Assembly: GCA_005406025.1 (NCBI GenBank)
Contig: BGZK01000017.1
Location: 248,001 to 312,000, forward strand
Source of the DNA: Eumeta japonica
Taxonomy: Eukaryota > Arthropoda > Insecta > Lepidoptera > Psychidae
Length of the DNA: 64,000 bases
Reading direction: 5' to 3'
Position 1 is the first letter of the stretch. Every line of letters starts with the position of its first letter. This document shows positions 1 to 12,263 of this stretch, piece by piece. The position numbers and the translations under genes were made by a program. Under the pieces are notes generated by a model. The model was not told where the DNA came from. It saw only the letters and a program-made list of their open reading frames with translations, and did not search any database.

Positions 1-107
1 CAAAGTCGTCACTACAAAAAAATGCAGTATAGATGAAAAAAACTACGTTGTTCCACTTTTTTTCCTTATTTTCCGCACATAACAAGTATACTATTCTATA
101 TAACTAG

Positions 108-700
108 AGAAACAAGTAGGTATGTCGACTATGTCTCTTAAAATAGAGTAACCTAAAAAGTACCAGCAAAAGAGCGTCTCTTCATGGCACTAACGTCCTT
201 TTGTTGAGAAACGCAATTTTTCGGAAGTATCTCAAAAACGTTATATTCGATCATGTTTAAAATAATTAATGTTGAAAGTATTTATTAAGCATTATCTTTC
301 TATATATTTTTTTGTATTCTTTGGACTTGTGATTTAAAAAATAAAGAAAGGGACACAAATTATGCTACTTTCGTTGCGATGATTTCCGAAAATGTTCACT
401 TATTTAAAAAAAAGGCTTAGAAATCTTAAATTTTTTTAAAAGAAAGTTGATATTTGCTGAATAAAAATGTGTCAGATTCTGTTACATGTATGAAGTGCCT
501 CTCTCTCTAAAAATATTTATTTTTGTTCTTTAACTACTAAACTAAGTAGCGGGTTATACAAGACACATATAATAAATTACATCAATATACATCTTGTAAT
601 TTTTGAGTGAAATGCCTGTGACATGCGGATTAATGGATATAACGAAACTATAAGGGTTCCGTTTCTGCTATATTGGCAGAGAACGCTAAAATACATGCTC
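108..700 (+). repeat. Lepidopteran dispersed repeat, family A, copy 1
   Basis: This block aligns by eye with 20960-21575. Shared landmarks in the same order are 'caagtagg.atgtcgacta', 'tccttttgttgaga', 'tatttattaag', 'acatcttgta' and a 3' end with 'cgaaactataa.g.ttcc'. The 3' end holds a decayed inverted pair (ggttccgtttctgctatattggc then gagaacgctaaaa in two parts), which matches the hairpin tail I know from many lepidopteran genomes. No coding potential is visible. It is probably a non-autonomous or 3'-end retroposon fragment; the family name is not known to me. Confidence 0.6.
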
Positions 701-2189
701 TCAGACTTATCAAATTTCTTTAGAAGTAAGTATATGTAGTTTCAGAAGCGATAAATAAAAGACAGATTTACGTAAAAGAGTATTATTTAGCTAAAAATTT
801 TATAACAAAGTTTTTATAAAAATTTTCTTTTATACCATTTTATTTTTAGTGAAAGTATTGGATCACTTTGGATCTATTGTATCCATCATTTTTTTTTAAT
901 TCTAAAGAAATTTTTTAGGCAGGTGTCTATGTAAACCACCATACATAGGACTACATAAAGAAATTTTGAAAATGTAGGGACAGCTTTAACGTTTATAAAT
1001 TTGAAAAACATCATAGCCATTGAGATTTATTAATAAATTTAAGGGAGATTATTTGAAAAAATCTGTTAAAAAGTTGTTATTCATAATTTTTAGTGGCCTG
1101 TAGTATTAATCTAGTCAACGGTCCATATGGTCAGGAAAATGGATATTAATACAACTTATATTTACCATTGAAATACATATTTCTAATCCTTCAACTATAG
1201 ATATACATAAATATATATTTTTAAATTTTGTATAAATTGATGTGATAGCTGTTGGACTTAAACTTAATGTGAATGTAAGTTGCACATTATGGGATGCTTT
1301 TGTACACATATAATATAATGAGAGATTAGTGCTGTCAATGCTTTTTCAGGTTTAATAAAGTATAAAATCTGTAAAATACAAAAGTTCCTATAAAACCATT
1401 CAGTAGCTTTAAAAGATGCGATTATATGCTATTAATTTCTAAAAGTTCTTTGTAAAAATTCATTTTCTATTGTCATCTTTAATCAAATCCTTTGGAATCC
1501 ATTAAAAATTTTTAACGTACTCTGACTGACTCTTCATAAAATACCTTAGTGATAAAATAGTATGTAAAGTATTTAATTTGTTATTCAGGTTCAGTAATTT
1601 TCAATGAAGAATTTCAAATTTAAATTTAAAACGCAGGAGTTCGGGTAAAATTAAAGGATCTTCAAGAATTAAACAGAGCGACCGGCGCCCGCGCCGAGAT
1701 AAATTCAACACTACAATCCGGTTTATTTTCATGAAAAAGTAATGGCTTTCCACTGCAGGGTAGAAGTGAAGATCTCAGAAATCTCGGCCTGTTTAATTTA
1801 GGATTTCGGATTGGATATTTTTGCGCCTACGTCTTAACGCGCTGTCAAACTTTATGACATTTTTTTATAATGCCCTGTTGTGTGGGACCAAAATGTCAAT
1901 ATAGCTTTTTGTTTCATTTTATGTCGGTATATCATATTTGTTTGATTAAACTTTTCTAAAACTGTTGATTATTTAATAAACTGGCAAAATCTCTTTGAAG
2001 TATGTCTCTTCTGAAGTACTTTTATTTCAAATTAGTTGCTTGCCAATTTAATTTGTACGCTTGATAAAAATTCATTTTTATGTTACTTCTTCCAAATAAA
2101 TATAGTATTTTTTGCATAGCTTATTTCGTTTAGGACAAATGTTATATATTTTTTTGCATTTACAAGGGGTGAAGGAGTATGCCAGAGAG
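701..2189. other. A+T-rich gene-free stretch with one G+C-richer block
   Basis: I see no supported gene here. Frames are short and stop-rich. A G+C-richer block at about 1676-1830 (around 'accggcgcccgcgccgag' and 'gaaatctcggcctg') stands out from the surrounding A+T-rich DNA and could be a conserved non-coding element or a repeat remnant; no motif decides which. Confidence 0.4.
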
Positions 2190-2490
2190 TAAGTAAGTGA
2201 TCATCGCCATCCATGGACATTGGCAACCCTAAAGTAGTCACCAGTGCGAAACACGCTTTTTGGAAAGGAGTAGGATATCTGAGGGCGGATGGAGAAGGCT
2301 GATGGTGGAGGGAGTGGGCTACTGGAAGTCTACCTTACTGGACTAAATGCATCAGTGAAAGCTCATGTCTGTAGGTCTGTAGGTGTATAGTATTATTATG
2401 CGAGAGTGTGGTATTTCTCAGCGCAAAGCAAGCCCATTTTCGTAATGCAGCCAAAGCAGCCACAGCATAGCTCTACTACATTTCAATTGT
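2190..2490 (+). repeat. Lepidopteran dispersed repeat, family L, copy 1
   Basis: This copy shares with 55505-55830 a 'catggacat/catgggca' start, 'agtcaccag', a purine-rich 'ggatggagaagg...ggaggga' middle and a tail with 'agtgtggtatttc', a 'cattttcg' block and a '..gccacagca' region. The reverse-complement form is seen at 10440-10770 and 13965-14160. The family is common in Lepidoptera, where its core reads like 'atgggcggcggtgacc'. It is non-coding. Confidence 0.55.
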
Positions 2491-5300
2491 TATTAAAGTG
2501 GAGAGAAAGAAATACTTTTTGAACGTTTTGTTATTAGCTGCTTTATTACAATCCATGCTAATAAATTTAGACGATGTCAGCGAAGTTGTGATTAAAATGC
2601 TAAAAAAACTGTGTTAATTGGTATTATGTTATTGAGGATTTATTTATTAAGAAAAAGAGTCAGAAAAACTTGCTCGAAAAAAGGTTATTTAGTAGAAGTT
2701 TTTGCGACCGTGAAATTGAACGTAACATTTTTTTTTAAAAAAACAGCCAAGGTGTAAATTGGAATCTCCCAACCAGAAATTACGTAATGACGTGATTTTT
2801 ACACTTTTATTAACTTTTAATCAAATATGTAATTAAATCAATATATAATTAAATCATTCTCTATACAACTATATTTAATATAAAACAATATGAGAAAATT
2901 TGTGTTTTTGTAGTTGTTGCATGTGGTACCAAATTGCATATTCTTAATGAAATATGTCGGTGATTAGATTATTACTCTTGGCCATTAAACTATATACATG
3001 TCAAAAAAAATTGTAAACTGATTTTGTTGAAGTTGTTTTTTATTGATTTTATTTGTAAAGTTGTGATGCATTTTTCTTTTTTAAAAACAACGACTTTCGA
3101 AGCTAATATACCACAAAATCTCAGAGGAAAACTTATTTTATTGCATTCTGAAATACCTGTCCAACGATACCGCATGTAATGGGGTGTATCTAAAAAAAAT
3201 GTATTTGTACATAGAAAACATATTTTGTGTATAGAAATATTGTATGTAATGTAATCTCTAATTTTTTTACATTTTTGATAGCTTATAAAAAAAAAACCGA
3301 TGACTATAATGAATTGCTCACTTATGTCATGTACTTCAATTTTCATTTTTTTTTGCATAAATTGAAGTTTTTTTGACCCCTGTCTATCAAATATTTTATT
3401 CCTATCCAAGAGGCCTACAATGCACCAGTGACTCCTTTGGGGTTCGTGACCATACTTGGGCGGCGATGACAACCTACTCTATGGTTGCTCGAAAATTCAT
3501 TTGCTACTTGAATATGAAATAAGGAAAGTGACACAGTAAACGCATATTGTTAGAGAGCACATAGTGCAATTCGTGAAAAAGCTTGCAATTGTAGCCAAGC
3601 TGTGCTAAAGTTTCTTTAGCATACTGAGACAATCACTCTATTAAAGTGTTTGTATATGTCTATAGTAGTCCTGTGATGATGAAAAAAAAACACGCCACCG
3701 ACCCATGCAGTGACGTGTGAAATAAGGACATACTAAATTCCCTGAATTTCTTCATCACAGTATCGTGAGACCTTTTAAAGCTGCGAAAATTACAAAGCAA
3801 AATAAATCTCTACCAATGACAAATATAATATATTGCTCACTGGAGTTGTAGTAGACATAATGGCAAAGGCAGGACAGCTGAACGAAGTTAGTGCCGTGGT
3901 GTTGAGTCTATGCGGTCTCTCAAGATATCCTTCTAAAAGCGGATATAGGTTAAAAGAATTATGTTCAATGTCTATGATGTACTAATTAAGTAGTTCCAAC
4001 TTTGGTCAAATAGACGCACAAATAATTCAGCTCGGCTGAGCATGGGAGGAGAAATTATGCAGCGTCTTTGAGTCTAATATACCCCTGTGCTCAGAAACGA
4101 AAGTATTTCAGCAATGCGAGTAGTCATCAAAAATATATGGAGACCAGTCATGATTTTTTGCTCTCAGTCTCGTCAATATGCTCAGAATTATATTAATATG
4201 CTAAGCACAAGAAGTAAATAAGCTCGCCGTCACCACACCGTATCGTCGCCCCACTTACTTTAGCTCTCACAAAGCACACCTTGCTATACTGCTTACTCGA
4301 GAAGTTGTCGTATACGACAATAACATATTCGACATTATTTCTTAGTAGCGCACATAATTTGCCCTCTTTCGTAGTAATCCCTTCATATTAATCTTAAGTT
4401 AAAACTCGCACACTAGATACACCCAGTTTCTGTGCAAATATTGCATCGAGATTTTTCTGGTAAAATTCGTAGAGAAATCACGAGGCATCTTCAGATTGAA
4501 TATGATTCAGCACTAAAAAACAAAAGCCTTAGAACAGTGAGTGTTTCCAGTAATGATATACGAATGCCAAACTGGTCTCTTAAACGAAATCAGTCGCACT
4601 CCAAGTGCGAAAGAAGTAGCTATCTCAGAGCTTTCCGCTAGCCAAAATCCGAAACGAGGGAACCAGAAAAGAGCTGGAGTGACCGACATAGTTTAGCTGA
4701 CTAGATACGCATGTGCGATGGACGTGCTGTACATTGTCATGTTTTATATTTTAATGTTTTAGTTATAAAAATAATGCACAACACTTCATATACTAATATT
4801 GCATAAATTATATAATACTTGTACGGAAACACGACCTCACGTATTCGTTCCCTGAATTCAATTTTCGCTTTTAAAATAATGATTTTTAAACGTAATATTT
4901 ACCGTGTGAAGCGCACGCAAGCAAGAAGTACGTGATGATTAAGGGTGCATTTTAAATGTGTGCAATGTCGATAATGCGATTTAAACCGTATCGAGCCGCA
5001 TGTCTCCTCAGTGAGCACTGATTTGCACCAGAATGAAGGCTATGGTCATCTGTCTAGTACTACCGGTCCTAAACTCTCTATGTTTAGATCGAAGGTACCT
5101 TAAAGCCAAGGGCCACGATTTCCTGTTTCGGAACTAGAACCTCTAAAGGCCAGCCACACCATAGTGTTACACTCAGCGGTAAAAAATGTACATTGTGTGC
5201 ATAAATATCTTGTATATAGAGTTGCTAGGGTATATTCGTGAAGTGCTACTAAACAGTATAAGTACAAAGTGCCGTTATAGCGCGTCTCTCCATGACACCC
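2491..5300. other. Gene-free stretch with a short family L fragment
   Basis: No gene can be supported. A 160-codon minus-strand frame at 2990-3472 has low-complexity, lysine- and isoleucine-rich content without motifs and partly reads through a short family L fragment at 3415-3480 ('caccagtgactcct', 'gggcggcgatgac'), so I treat it as chance. Moderately G+C-rich blocks at about 4200-4270 and 5040-5180 may be decayed transposon DNA, but I recognise nothing in them. Confidence 0.4.
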
Positions 5301-5388
5301 CGCGTTAGCTTACAAATGCCAGGCCATATCGTTTGTAACCGATAACCGCCGGGGAAGAATGGTTCTTGAGTGACTACCGCGAACTATA

Positions 5389-5942
5389 ATAGTCTAAGAT
5401 TTGGCATTAGAAAAACGTACCCTAATCTGCTAATTGAATTAAATAATGTTTTACAGATAAATAACAATATTATAAATTTATGAGAACAATATCTGTCACC
5501 ATAGTCCTACTGCTACTAAAGTTAATTAATTAATGGTTAATTTTTTGATTCTTATGTTAATTGTACATCGCAAGTATACAACTTTCGCATACGATGTTTT
5601 ACACCTTGTTAGAATAGGCAGCGACTTTATGACTGTCACAGCTACCTGAAGCCAGGTGTAAACAGGTAAATAAACCGAACTTATTTCCCTCACCGGTAAA
5701 TTAAAAATGATTAACACGTGTGAAAAGTTTACGAAATTCTAAATATATTTATAACTGGCAGTTACCGTGAAATTATTTGTATCCTACGTAAAAAAAATAA
5801 GTGATGAATGTTAATAGCAGTAGGACTACAGTGGCAGACATTGTTCTCAAAAATTTATTATATTGTTATCTGTCTTTAAAACGTTATTTGATTCAACTAA
5901 CGGATGAGGGCACATTTTGCTAATGCCGGATCTTAGACTATT
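5389..5942. repeat. Inverted pair of ~140 bp arms with 275 bp spacer
   Basis: Bases 5389-5530 match the reverse complement of about 5805-5942. Shared blocks include 'tagtctaagat', 'ggcatta', 'gaacaat.tctg', 'tagtcctactgcta' and 'ataacaatat', with scattered differences. The match weakens outward into retrotransposon-tail-like DNA on the right. It is either a DNA element with long inverted ends or two opposite insertions of the same retrotransposon 3' end. The spacer has no recognisable gene. Confidence 0.55.
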
Positions 5943-6085
5943 GGACGTTGCAGCGTAGGACGGTCTTCCACTAGATGGATCGAAGACTTGGTGAATGTCG
6001 TAGGCCACAGTTTGTAATGACCCAAAACATACGTCCTGGATATCTAAAGCGGAAGACTTATCCAGCGGTAGACTTCCAATGGCGA
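5943..6085 (+). pseudogene. RTE-type retrotransposon C-terminal fragment
   Basis: The plus strand reads G-R-S-S-T-R-W-I-E-D-L-V-N-V-V-G-H-S-L and then stops, starting near 5958. This resembles the 'GRP.TRW.DDLVKVAG' segment near the C terminus of RTE-like reverse transcriptases in moths. The rest of the gene is absent and stop codons follow at once, so this is only a short decayed 3' remnant. The same kind of segment recurs in the larger decayed element at 52018-54490 (G-R-P-S-V-R-W-A-D-E-I-V). The short match leaves the family uncertain. Confidence 0.4.
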
Positions 6086-7249
6086 AAACGACGACGGTAA
6101 ACGATTGTAAAGGCTTTAATTGCTCAGATAACCCCGAAACTGACCATCGTTCTATATGTCGAAACCTAAAACTCCGCTATTACGCCTGATGTTAAGGGGT
6201 ACGCTTCCGAATCGTAAAACATGTCGATGCGATTTTTCAGCGCAGAAAAGAAAGGAGGGTTGAACTGTTCTAGAATATATGATCCACTTCAGTACGTGTT
6301 TTAGTGTAAATCAAATTTCAGACATAAGTTTGTCATGGCATCGTTTGATTTGCTAGTGGCAATATTAAAAAAAAAACCATACAGAAATAGTCACGTTGAT
6401 AACGTTTTCCCGGTTTTGTTACGGAACAATAAACCATAATAATCAAGCACATATTGAAAATATACTAGTACATAAGCAATCATTTACAAGGTGAATTCAG
6501 GAAACTCAGGCACAGGGAACAAAATGGATCGTTTTTAATCAAGTCAGTTTAAAAATGTAAATAAACATCGATGGACGTAAACGCAATTACGAGTACAGAA
6601 TAAAGCAATATAATAATTTTACAGCGAAGCTCGTGCAGATCTTCAAACGGGCGAGGCGAGAACGGCAAAGAGGCCGTATTTGCGCGACATAATTAAGGTC
6701 CGTTTTGATCTTTCATTACGAAAAGCGAAAATCTTAATTTCTCCCAGATTGGTGGCTTGTTTATTAAATACGTCAACTTTTTTTTTGATGTGTTTTAATG
6801 TAATTTATATCCTTTTTATATTTTAAGTAAACACAAATGCATTTCGTCACCGACTGTCACAAAACTGTTATATATAAACACACACATGCAAACGCGCGTG
6901 CACGCACACACACATACACTGTTGGTCAAGCCGCTTTTTTATTTTGTAAGGAAAAAATGTACAATCAATTCGGACTCCGAATTTTCCAATAACAGGTTTC
7001 TGTGGTAACAGTGTAATAGCTTTCGGATTTAAACTTTCGTCAGATTCTCAAAACTCATAAATTTTCAGATTTTGCCTGACACAAAATTTGGCACAACAAA
7101 AGAAACAGTAACGCAAGCTGCTTTACTGTATAACTAAGAAATGCTGAAACGATTTCTGTACAACGTTGGAGCCTTGGAGACTTCTAGTATCTATTTCACC
7201 ATCAGCTCCATTTCATAACGTGCATTTTATGAGCATAAGTTGCTTAACG

Positions 7250-7289
7250 TGAGGTTTACGTAGTCAAGGAAATGACTACGTAAACCTCA
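7250..7289. repeat. Perfect 17 bp inverted repeat, 6 bp loop
   Basis: The arms are 7250-7266 (tgaggtttacgtagtca) and 7273-7289, its exact reverse complement, with loop 'aggaaa'. It is not next to any recognised transposon end and no U-tract follows, so a terminator role is not suggested. Confidence 0.8.
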
Positions 7290-8459
7290 ACGAAATTCGC
7301 GAAATACTTATCATTGAAGAGTATCAGTGCTGATACGTAATATTTATTATCAGTTCCAGTTTATCAAGTTAGGTTTTACGAGTACAAATGCGGCGGTTAC
7401 TATAAAAATTGCTGTATGTGTGTCTATTCTATTTGAAGAGTCGCGTTGATCACTCATCTTTGCTGATTTCGGATCTCAGTTTCGACATAAATGGAACCAA
7501 TCTAGAAGTACAAGAGTTCTAATATAAAAAAATATTATTGGTTAATAAATTAATATTAACCTATATAATACATATAAGTAGGTTCCGCTGCTGATACTTC
7601 TTTCGAACCCGGTTCCAATGTCAATTCCAATCTTTTCTTATTCCAGGTTCTAGTAACTATTAAAGTTCCAATTTAAACGAAGCCGGGGCAAATTGTAATA
7701 TGAAAATAACATTTGTACTGTATTACTTGGGGATAGTGTTGTATGAGTAAAAGATTTTTCAAAATCTGTTTTAACACAAATATGCAGATGCGGCCAAAGC
7801 GAAATGTTAGTGTATTTTACTCAAGGAGTTTTTTACTAATGATGTAGTTCTTAACAGGTTTGATAGTAAAAATGCACAGATATCATCAGATACGTATGCT
7901 TTGCAATTAATTTACAAAAGGCTTTAGGTCGTCAAAATTAAAAAAGGTTGCGTGTACTTATATACGCGCGTGAGAAGTTATACTTCTTTGACATTATTAA
8001 AAAATAGCTTTTAATTGCATGCAAATAATTAATAAATAACTAATTATATTAATTAATTTATTAATAAATTTAGAAATTAAATTTTAGTTTATTATTATTT
8101 TTTTAATATTCATTATTTTCTTAATTTAATATTCACTTTTAATTTTTATCAATATTATTTGTTCAATTTATTAATAAATATTACAAATTAATATTTTAAT
8201 TTGATGTTCGATTTTAATTTTTATCACAAATTTTTTATTAAATGTTTTATTAAATTTAGTTCTTTATTTTGTAAATATTAAATAACCAATAATAAATATT
8301 TAATATTAATAATTAAATAATATTAAGTATTAATTATATTAAATAATAATATTGTAATTTATATCAATAATAATACGTACGGATAGTTAACCTCAATTAT
8401 ATTAGAGCACTTAAAGAAGTATATAAGCACTATTTTTTTCACTAATATTTATGAATAAT

Positions 8460-8464
8460 AAAAA
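8460..8464 (-). terminator. Pol III T5 terminator after the tRNA-like gene
   Basis: The minus strand reads A-G-TTTTT directly after the discriminator base. Five T residues are enough for Pol III termination in eukaryotes, so transcription from the internal A and B boxes could stop here. Confidence 0.5.
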
Positions 8465-8466
8465 CT

Positions 8467-8539
8467 TGGCCCATGAGGGATCAAACCCGCGACCTTCGCG
8501 TTTTTACCACGACACTCTAACTAACTGAGCAAATGGGCC
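8467..8539 (-). tRNA. tRNA-Ile-like gene or pseudogene with AAA anticodon
   Basis: On the minus strand a 73-base cloverleaf can be drawn. The acceptor stem is GGCCCAT/ATGGGCC with discriminator A, the D arm is GCTC..GAGT, the anticodon stem is TCGTG/CGCGA with loop GTAAAAA, and the T arm holds GCGGG and a TTTGATC loop. The body matches the eukaryotic isoleucine (AAU) tRNA from memory of that family, but loop positions 32 and 36 differ, giving an AAA (phenylalanine-type) anticodon, and the T stem is one base short. A run of five T follows two bases after the discriminator, as expected of a Pol III terminator. The conserved boxes argue for tRNA origin; the changed anticodon and damaged T stem favour a pseudogene or a SINE head. 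Confidence 0.7.
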
Positions 8540-8566
8540 ATTGAGACATCGTACGAAAAACCTTTA

Positions 8567-8587
8567 TATATATATATATATATATAT
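8567..8587. repeat. (TA)n microsatellite
   Basis: About ten TA units lie just upstream (minus-strand sense) of the tRNA-like gene. Confidence 0.9.
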
Positions 8588-10439
8588 CGAAAACCTGTTA
8601 ATTTTGTGTTACACTCATGCGCGCGTTACTTAAAATTTGACTGTCATCGTTTTTTTTCATAATGCGCCTAAAGAAGTATAGCTTAAAAAAATGAACCTCT
8701 AAATATTTTTCAGGTTGAATGGCTTTATACAAAAACAAATTCATGAAAGTGACAGATTTGATGTATTCTAAGAAAATTGTCATTTTAGTGCGGGCGGGAG
8801 GACGTGCGGCGGAACCCTTTCGCGAGCGCTACCTTAAAAACATTTTTATCCAATCTACGGGACCCGAAACGTGAATTAAGAATCTATCAGCATCACTGTC
8901 ACGAAGTTGTCAAAGCCGAAAAATCGTTGATGAATTCTGTGACAAATTTATTGAAAAGATTGAAACTAATAATCATAAATTAAATCAAAAATGAAACTTT
9001 GATACTAAGAACTTAAAAATTTGATTGACTTATATGAATGAAATTTATTTGTATCCTTTCAGTACAGTACTTTTGTCTGTCTATGGCAGATATCCGAGTA
9101 GTGTATAACAAACGCTAATATTAATAGCAGATTGAATTTTCTCGTTTTAAAATATGGGCAAGAAATGATTCTTTGACTAATGAATGATGTTTTTTGAAAG
9201 AGTGTATTTTGCTTTTCGAATATGTTTTAAAATAAAAAAAGAGTGCAGTTGAAACAAAAATTATATAGTTTTAGTTTGTACAATTTTGGTACATTACGCT
9301 GTAAAATCCCAAGCTGGTTCTATGACGTAATAATCAATGACTTTTAACCGATTTCGTGAGAAAATTGTTTAATTTACTGCGTCACTAAGTATATTGTGCA
9401 AATATCAAATAGTTCTCAGCGTACAGTCGCGCAATATCAAGTCGGTGTCATATCTTATGTTTGTCTTCGGTCATATAAAAAATATGTAGAATTTCATTAG
9501 TGTTAGGCATTGTTAGCGCATTCCCCGGAGATGCATCTACCCTTACTGTGTCAGGGCAAACGAAATTATATTCTCATTGCGAAATATGCCGTAAAGCGGA
9601 ATAAAAAGCTCGGCTATGGGTACAAATTGCCCCGTTTGCCGGCACGTGGCTCAGCGCGTTACGTCCCAAATGAGCAGAAATGCGCTACACGCGTGGCCGT
9701 GAGCCGAGAATGATATTTTTCCCATTACACTTTTTTTTCCGTGCCGACTTCAGCCTGAATACATATATAAGTCGGTGTTTTTGTATGATAAATTAATCCT
9801 ACCGTCCGTCCGGGTGTCCTTCTACCTGAACATAGGATGAGCTGTGTGTGATGTTCTCCAGTATCGCTGTTTGATTCACGATTACAACTACGATATCGTT
9901 TCTGAACAAGAAATGTTTTCGAATCTTTATTTATAATTCTCTTTGGACACGATCTCATTTGTACATTCAATGATTTTACAATGTTCGCTCTTGAGTATTA
10001 AGGCGGACTTTTCTTTCTACTCGATGCCACGTTGTTAATGAAAGTCTTACATATATTTTAGCTAAAACTTTAAATACTGTAAGTCGTGTTACAATAAAAA
10101 AAAAGAGAACGGTAAGAAACTGTTTTACTTTTAAAATAATAAATTTAAAAGTAGGCTGAATTCCATATATTACAAAGACTGTAGCGTTAGGTAATGTTAA
10201 TAATTAAGTTAATGCTTAATTATTAACAACGATAAGATGATCCTATCATTAGTGGCGGTGTGAGTTAAACTCAATAATAATATGTGTAATTAATAAACCA
10301 TAAAGAGCGGAAAAAGGATCTACCATCTATTTAAATTATTGCACAAGTTCAACATTGTCACCATAACATTCTCATTGGCCTACGATGCAACAAAGATTAA
10401 CCTATGAGTTATTAAAGAGTTTTATATACGTGCGACCTT
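8588..10439. other. Gene-free stretch
   Basis: No gene is supported. A G+C-richer block at about 9510-9715 contains a 67-codon open frame without motifs ('ccccgtttgccggcacgtggctcagcgcg'-type content in short pieces). It could be a conserved non-coding element or part of an unrecognised repeat. Confidence 0.4.
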
Positions 10440-10770
10440 GGTAGAGCCTCTGTTGCAGCTTCGTTGCTTGAGCTAGGACGGTCGGTGAGATAGCACACTC
10501 TCAGAGAATACAGATGTTCTGTATCTACCTCCGCTGTTACCTTTCGTCCAGTGAGTGAGAGTGCCGATGGCACACTCCCCCTCCATCACCGCACTACTTC
10601 CTTCATGAACGCTCTACTCCTTCATCGCCCTACTTCCCCACCAGTAGATATCCTATCTCTGGCCATGAGACCGGCGCCGTACTTATGACTCTTGTCTCTT
10701 GTGGGGTTGCAAGTATTTATGTGCAGCGGTGACCATTTAGTCTGGTGGATCGCAAGCTCGTTGGGCCCTA
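10440..10770 (-). repeat. Lepidopteran dispersed repeat, family L, copy 3
   Basis: The plus strand reads 'gacggtcggtgagatagc', 'ctccgctgttacc', a pyrimidine-rich 'ctccatcaccgcactacttcc' region in pieces, then 'tgtggggttgcaag' and 'gcagcggtgaccatttag'. These are the reverse complement of the 2190 and 55505 copies, extended further 5'. The 75-codon frame at 10692-10919 lies across its end and is not a gene. Confidence 0.55.
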
Positions 10771-11249
10771 GAGACTTCTACGTAAAAAAAAAACTCTTTA
10801 AGGAGCAGTATGAAATTGCAGCAACGAAATTATTTTGTTCCCACCTAGATCGGATGGCGGCAAATTTTAAGTTCACAAGAAAGTGTAGTGAGGATATGAA
10901 ATTTACTTCAAAATTTTAGCTGAACAACATGGGCACGCATCGTAATAGCAGGTCGATTACAAGAAAGAGAAAACAGCTAGTTTCCCAATCATTCTAGCTC
11001 TTTCAGGCGGCTAACTTTATTGATAGTGACGTTGATGGACGAAGGCGTCGCTGTACAAAGTCGAGTTCATCGATCTTATTTTCTTCTTCCCAATGCATCA
11101 TATCAATTACGGGACTCTATGCTACGAATAAATAGGTTTTGTGTCTATGCTTTCTACGAAATAAACATTCAACAAATTATTTGCTTATCTTAGACTAGTT
11201 TTTACCCGAGGGTTTGCTCACGTGGACATAGAAGTAATATTTGACCTTT

Positions 11250-11330
11250 GTGCGTGCGTGCGTGCATGCATGCATGCGTGCGTGCGTGGGCATGTGTGTT
11301 TTGTGTGTGTGTGTTTGCGTGTGTGTATGT
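11250..11330. repeat. GT/GC-rich simple repeat
   Basis: Imperfect (tgcg)n, (atgc)n and (gt)n runs. The cysteine- and valine-rich frame through it is an artefact of the repeat. Confidence 0.85.
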
Positions 11331-11995
11331 CAGTAATAACAGTTACAGTACTTTCTGCGATTCAAATTTTGTCTGTTTGTTTATTTATCCAACCTACTTT
11401 TAAAAACGACTGCAATGATTTTTGTGAAACTTTTATTAATAGATAGAGAACTTTTTAGGTATTTATCTAGAGTAATTTTATATTTAGGATTTTTGGGTAA
11501 AAACTGTAAAAACACGAATTGGATTCAAAATTTTAATAACAAGCCAGTTATCTGTTTCTACTTCAATGACATTTTAAAAATTTACTGTTTTTACGTTTCT
11601 ATCAAATTATAATATTATGTAAGTAGCAGGTTTATCTCTTCAAGCGTAATTATATTGGAGTGTTATTGCCTGTCTACCTGTGGCTTTGCTGATTTTCAAT
11701 TAATCAAATTGGATCTAAGTTGTCCTGAAATATCGTTTCCAATTTCTCAATCATAATGTTGCTGTTGCAGTGGTAATATCTATGTACGCTACGAGGAACC
11801 AGGATAATATTATTTTAAATTTTATACACGAAAGTCAATTTTATGGCAATACAATGTTAGAACAAATTCATGTAAGACTTTGAAAGTAAACACTTTGTTA
11901 CAGCGATTTTTTTTTGGTTTTTAATTTAGGAAAGTGAAAAAATTAAAACAAGGATCAAAATTGTAACTTTCACGAAGGGCTAATCACCGATTTTA
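11331..11995. other. Gene-free A+T-rich stretch
   Basis: Only short, motif-free frames are present. Nothing recognisable. Confidence 0.4.
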
Positions 11996-12230
11996 TTATT
12001 CTCCTTTGAAATTATGAACAGAACTGTTAATGTAACTGATACCGGTTTCAGGATCCCAATTGAAATTTATATTAGAATTAAGAACGAGACTGCGATAGGA
12101 ATAGATAGAGAAACGGGAATTGAAATCGATATAGTAGCCGTGTTCGGGATTATGAGTAAGAGACAGATCGCATACGTAAAAGATTAAGGAATTCATTCTA
12201 TATACATGTAGACGGAATCGCAAGCAAAAG
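11996..12230. repeat. Degenerate GATTCC/CGAAATC minisatellite, locus 1
   Basis: The block is built of drifting units such as 'ccggtttcaggatcccaattg', 'gaacgagactgcgatagg', 'cgggaattgaaatcgat' (short quotes). The same theme dominates 28886-29110 and 40130-40600, so it is probably a relic of the same repeat family (family N). The minus-strand 75-codon frame here is a by-product of the repeat. Confidence 0.45.
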
Positions 12231-12263
12231 CAAGTTATAAATAAATGAGATAAAGCTCCCGAC

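Larger units (their letters stand above)
6086..8466. other. Gene-free stretch, very A+T-rich at its end
   Basis: I see no gene. Visible items are a block at 6630-6760 that is G+C-richer than its surroundings ('gcgaggcgagaacggc', 'gaggccgtatttgcgcg'), an imperfect CA/GC microsatellite at about 6877-6922, a perfect 17 bp inverted repeat at 7250-7289, and a nearly pure A/T stretch at about 8000-8380. Confidence 0.45.

Noticed and set aside
2990..3472. 160-codon minus-strand frame
   Set aside because: No motif or splice context; composition is that of A+T-rich DNA, and one end reads through a family L fragment.
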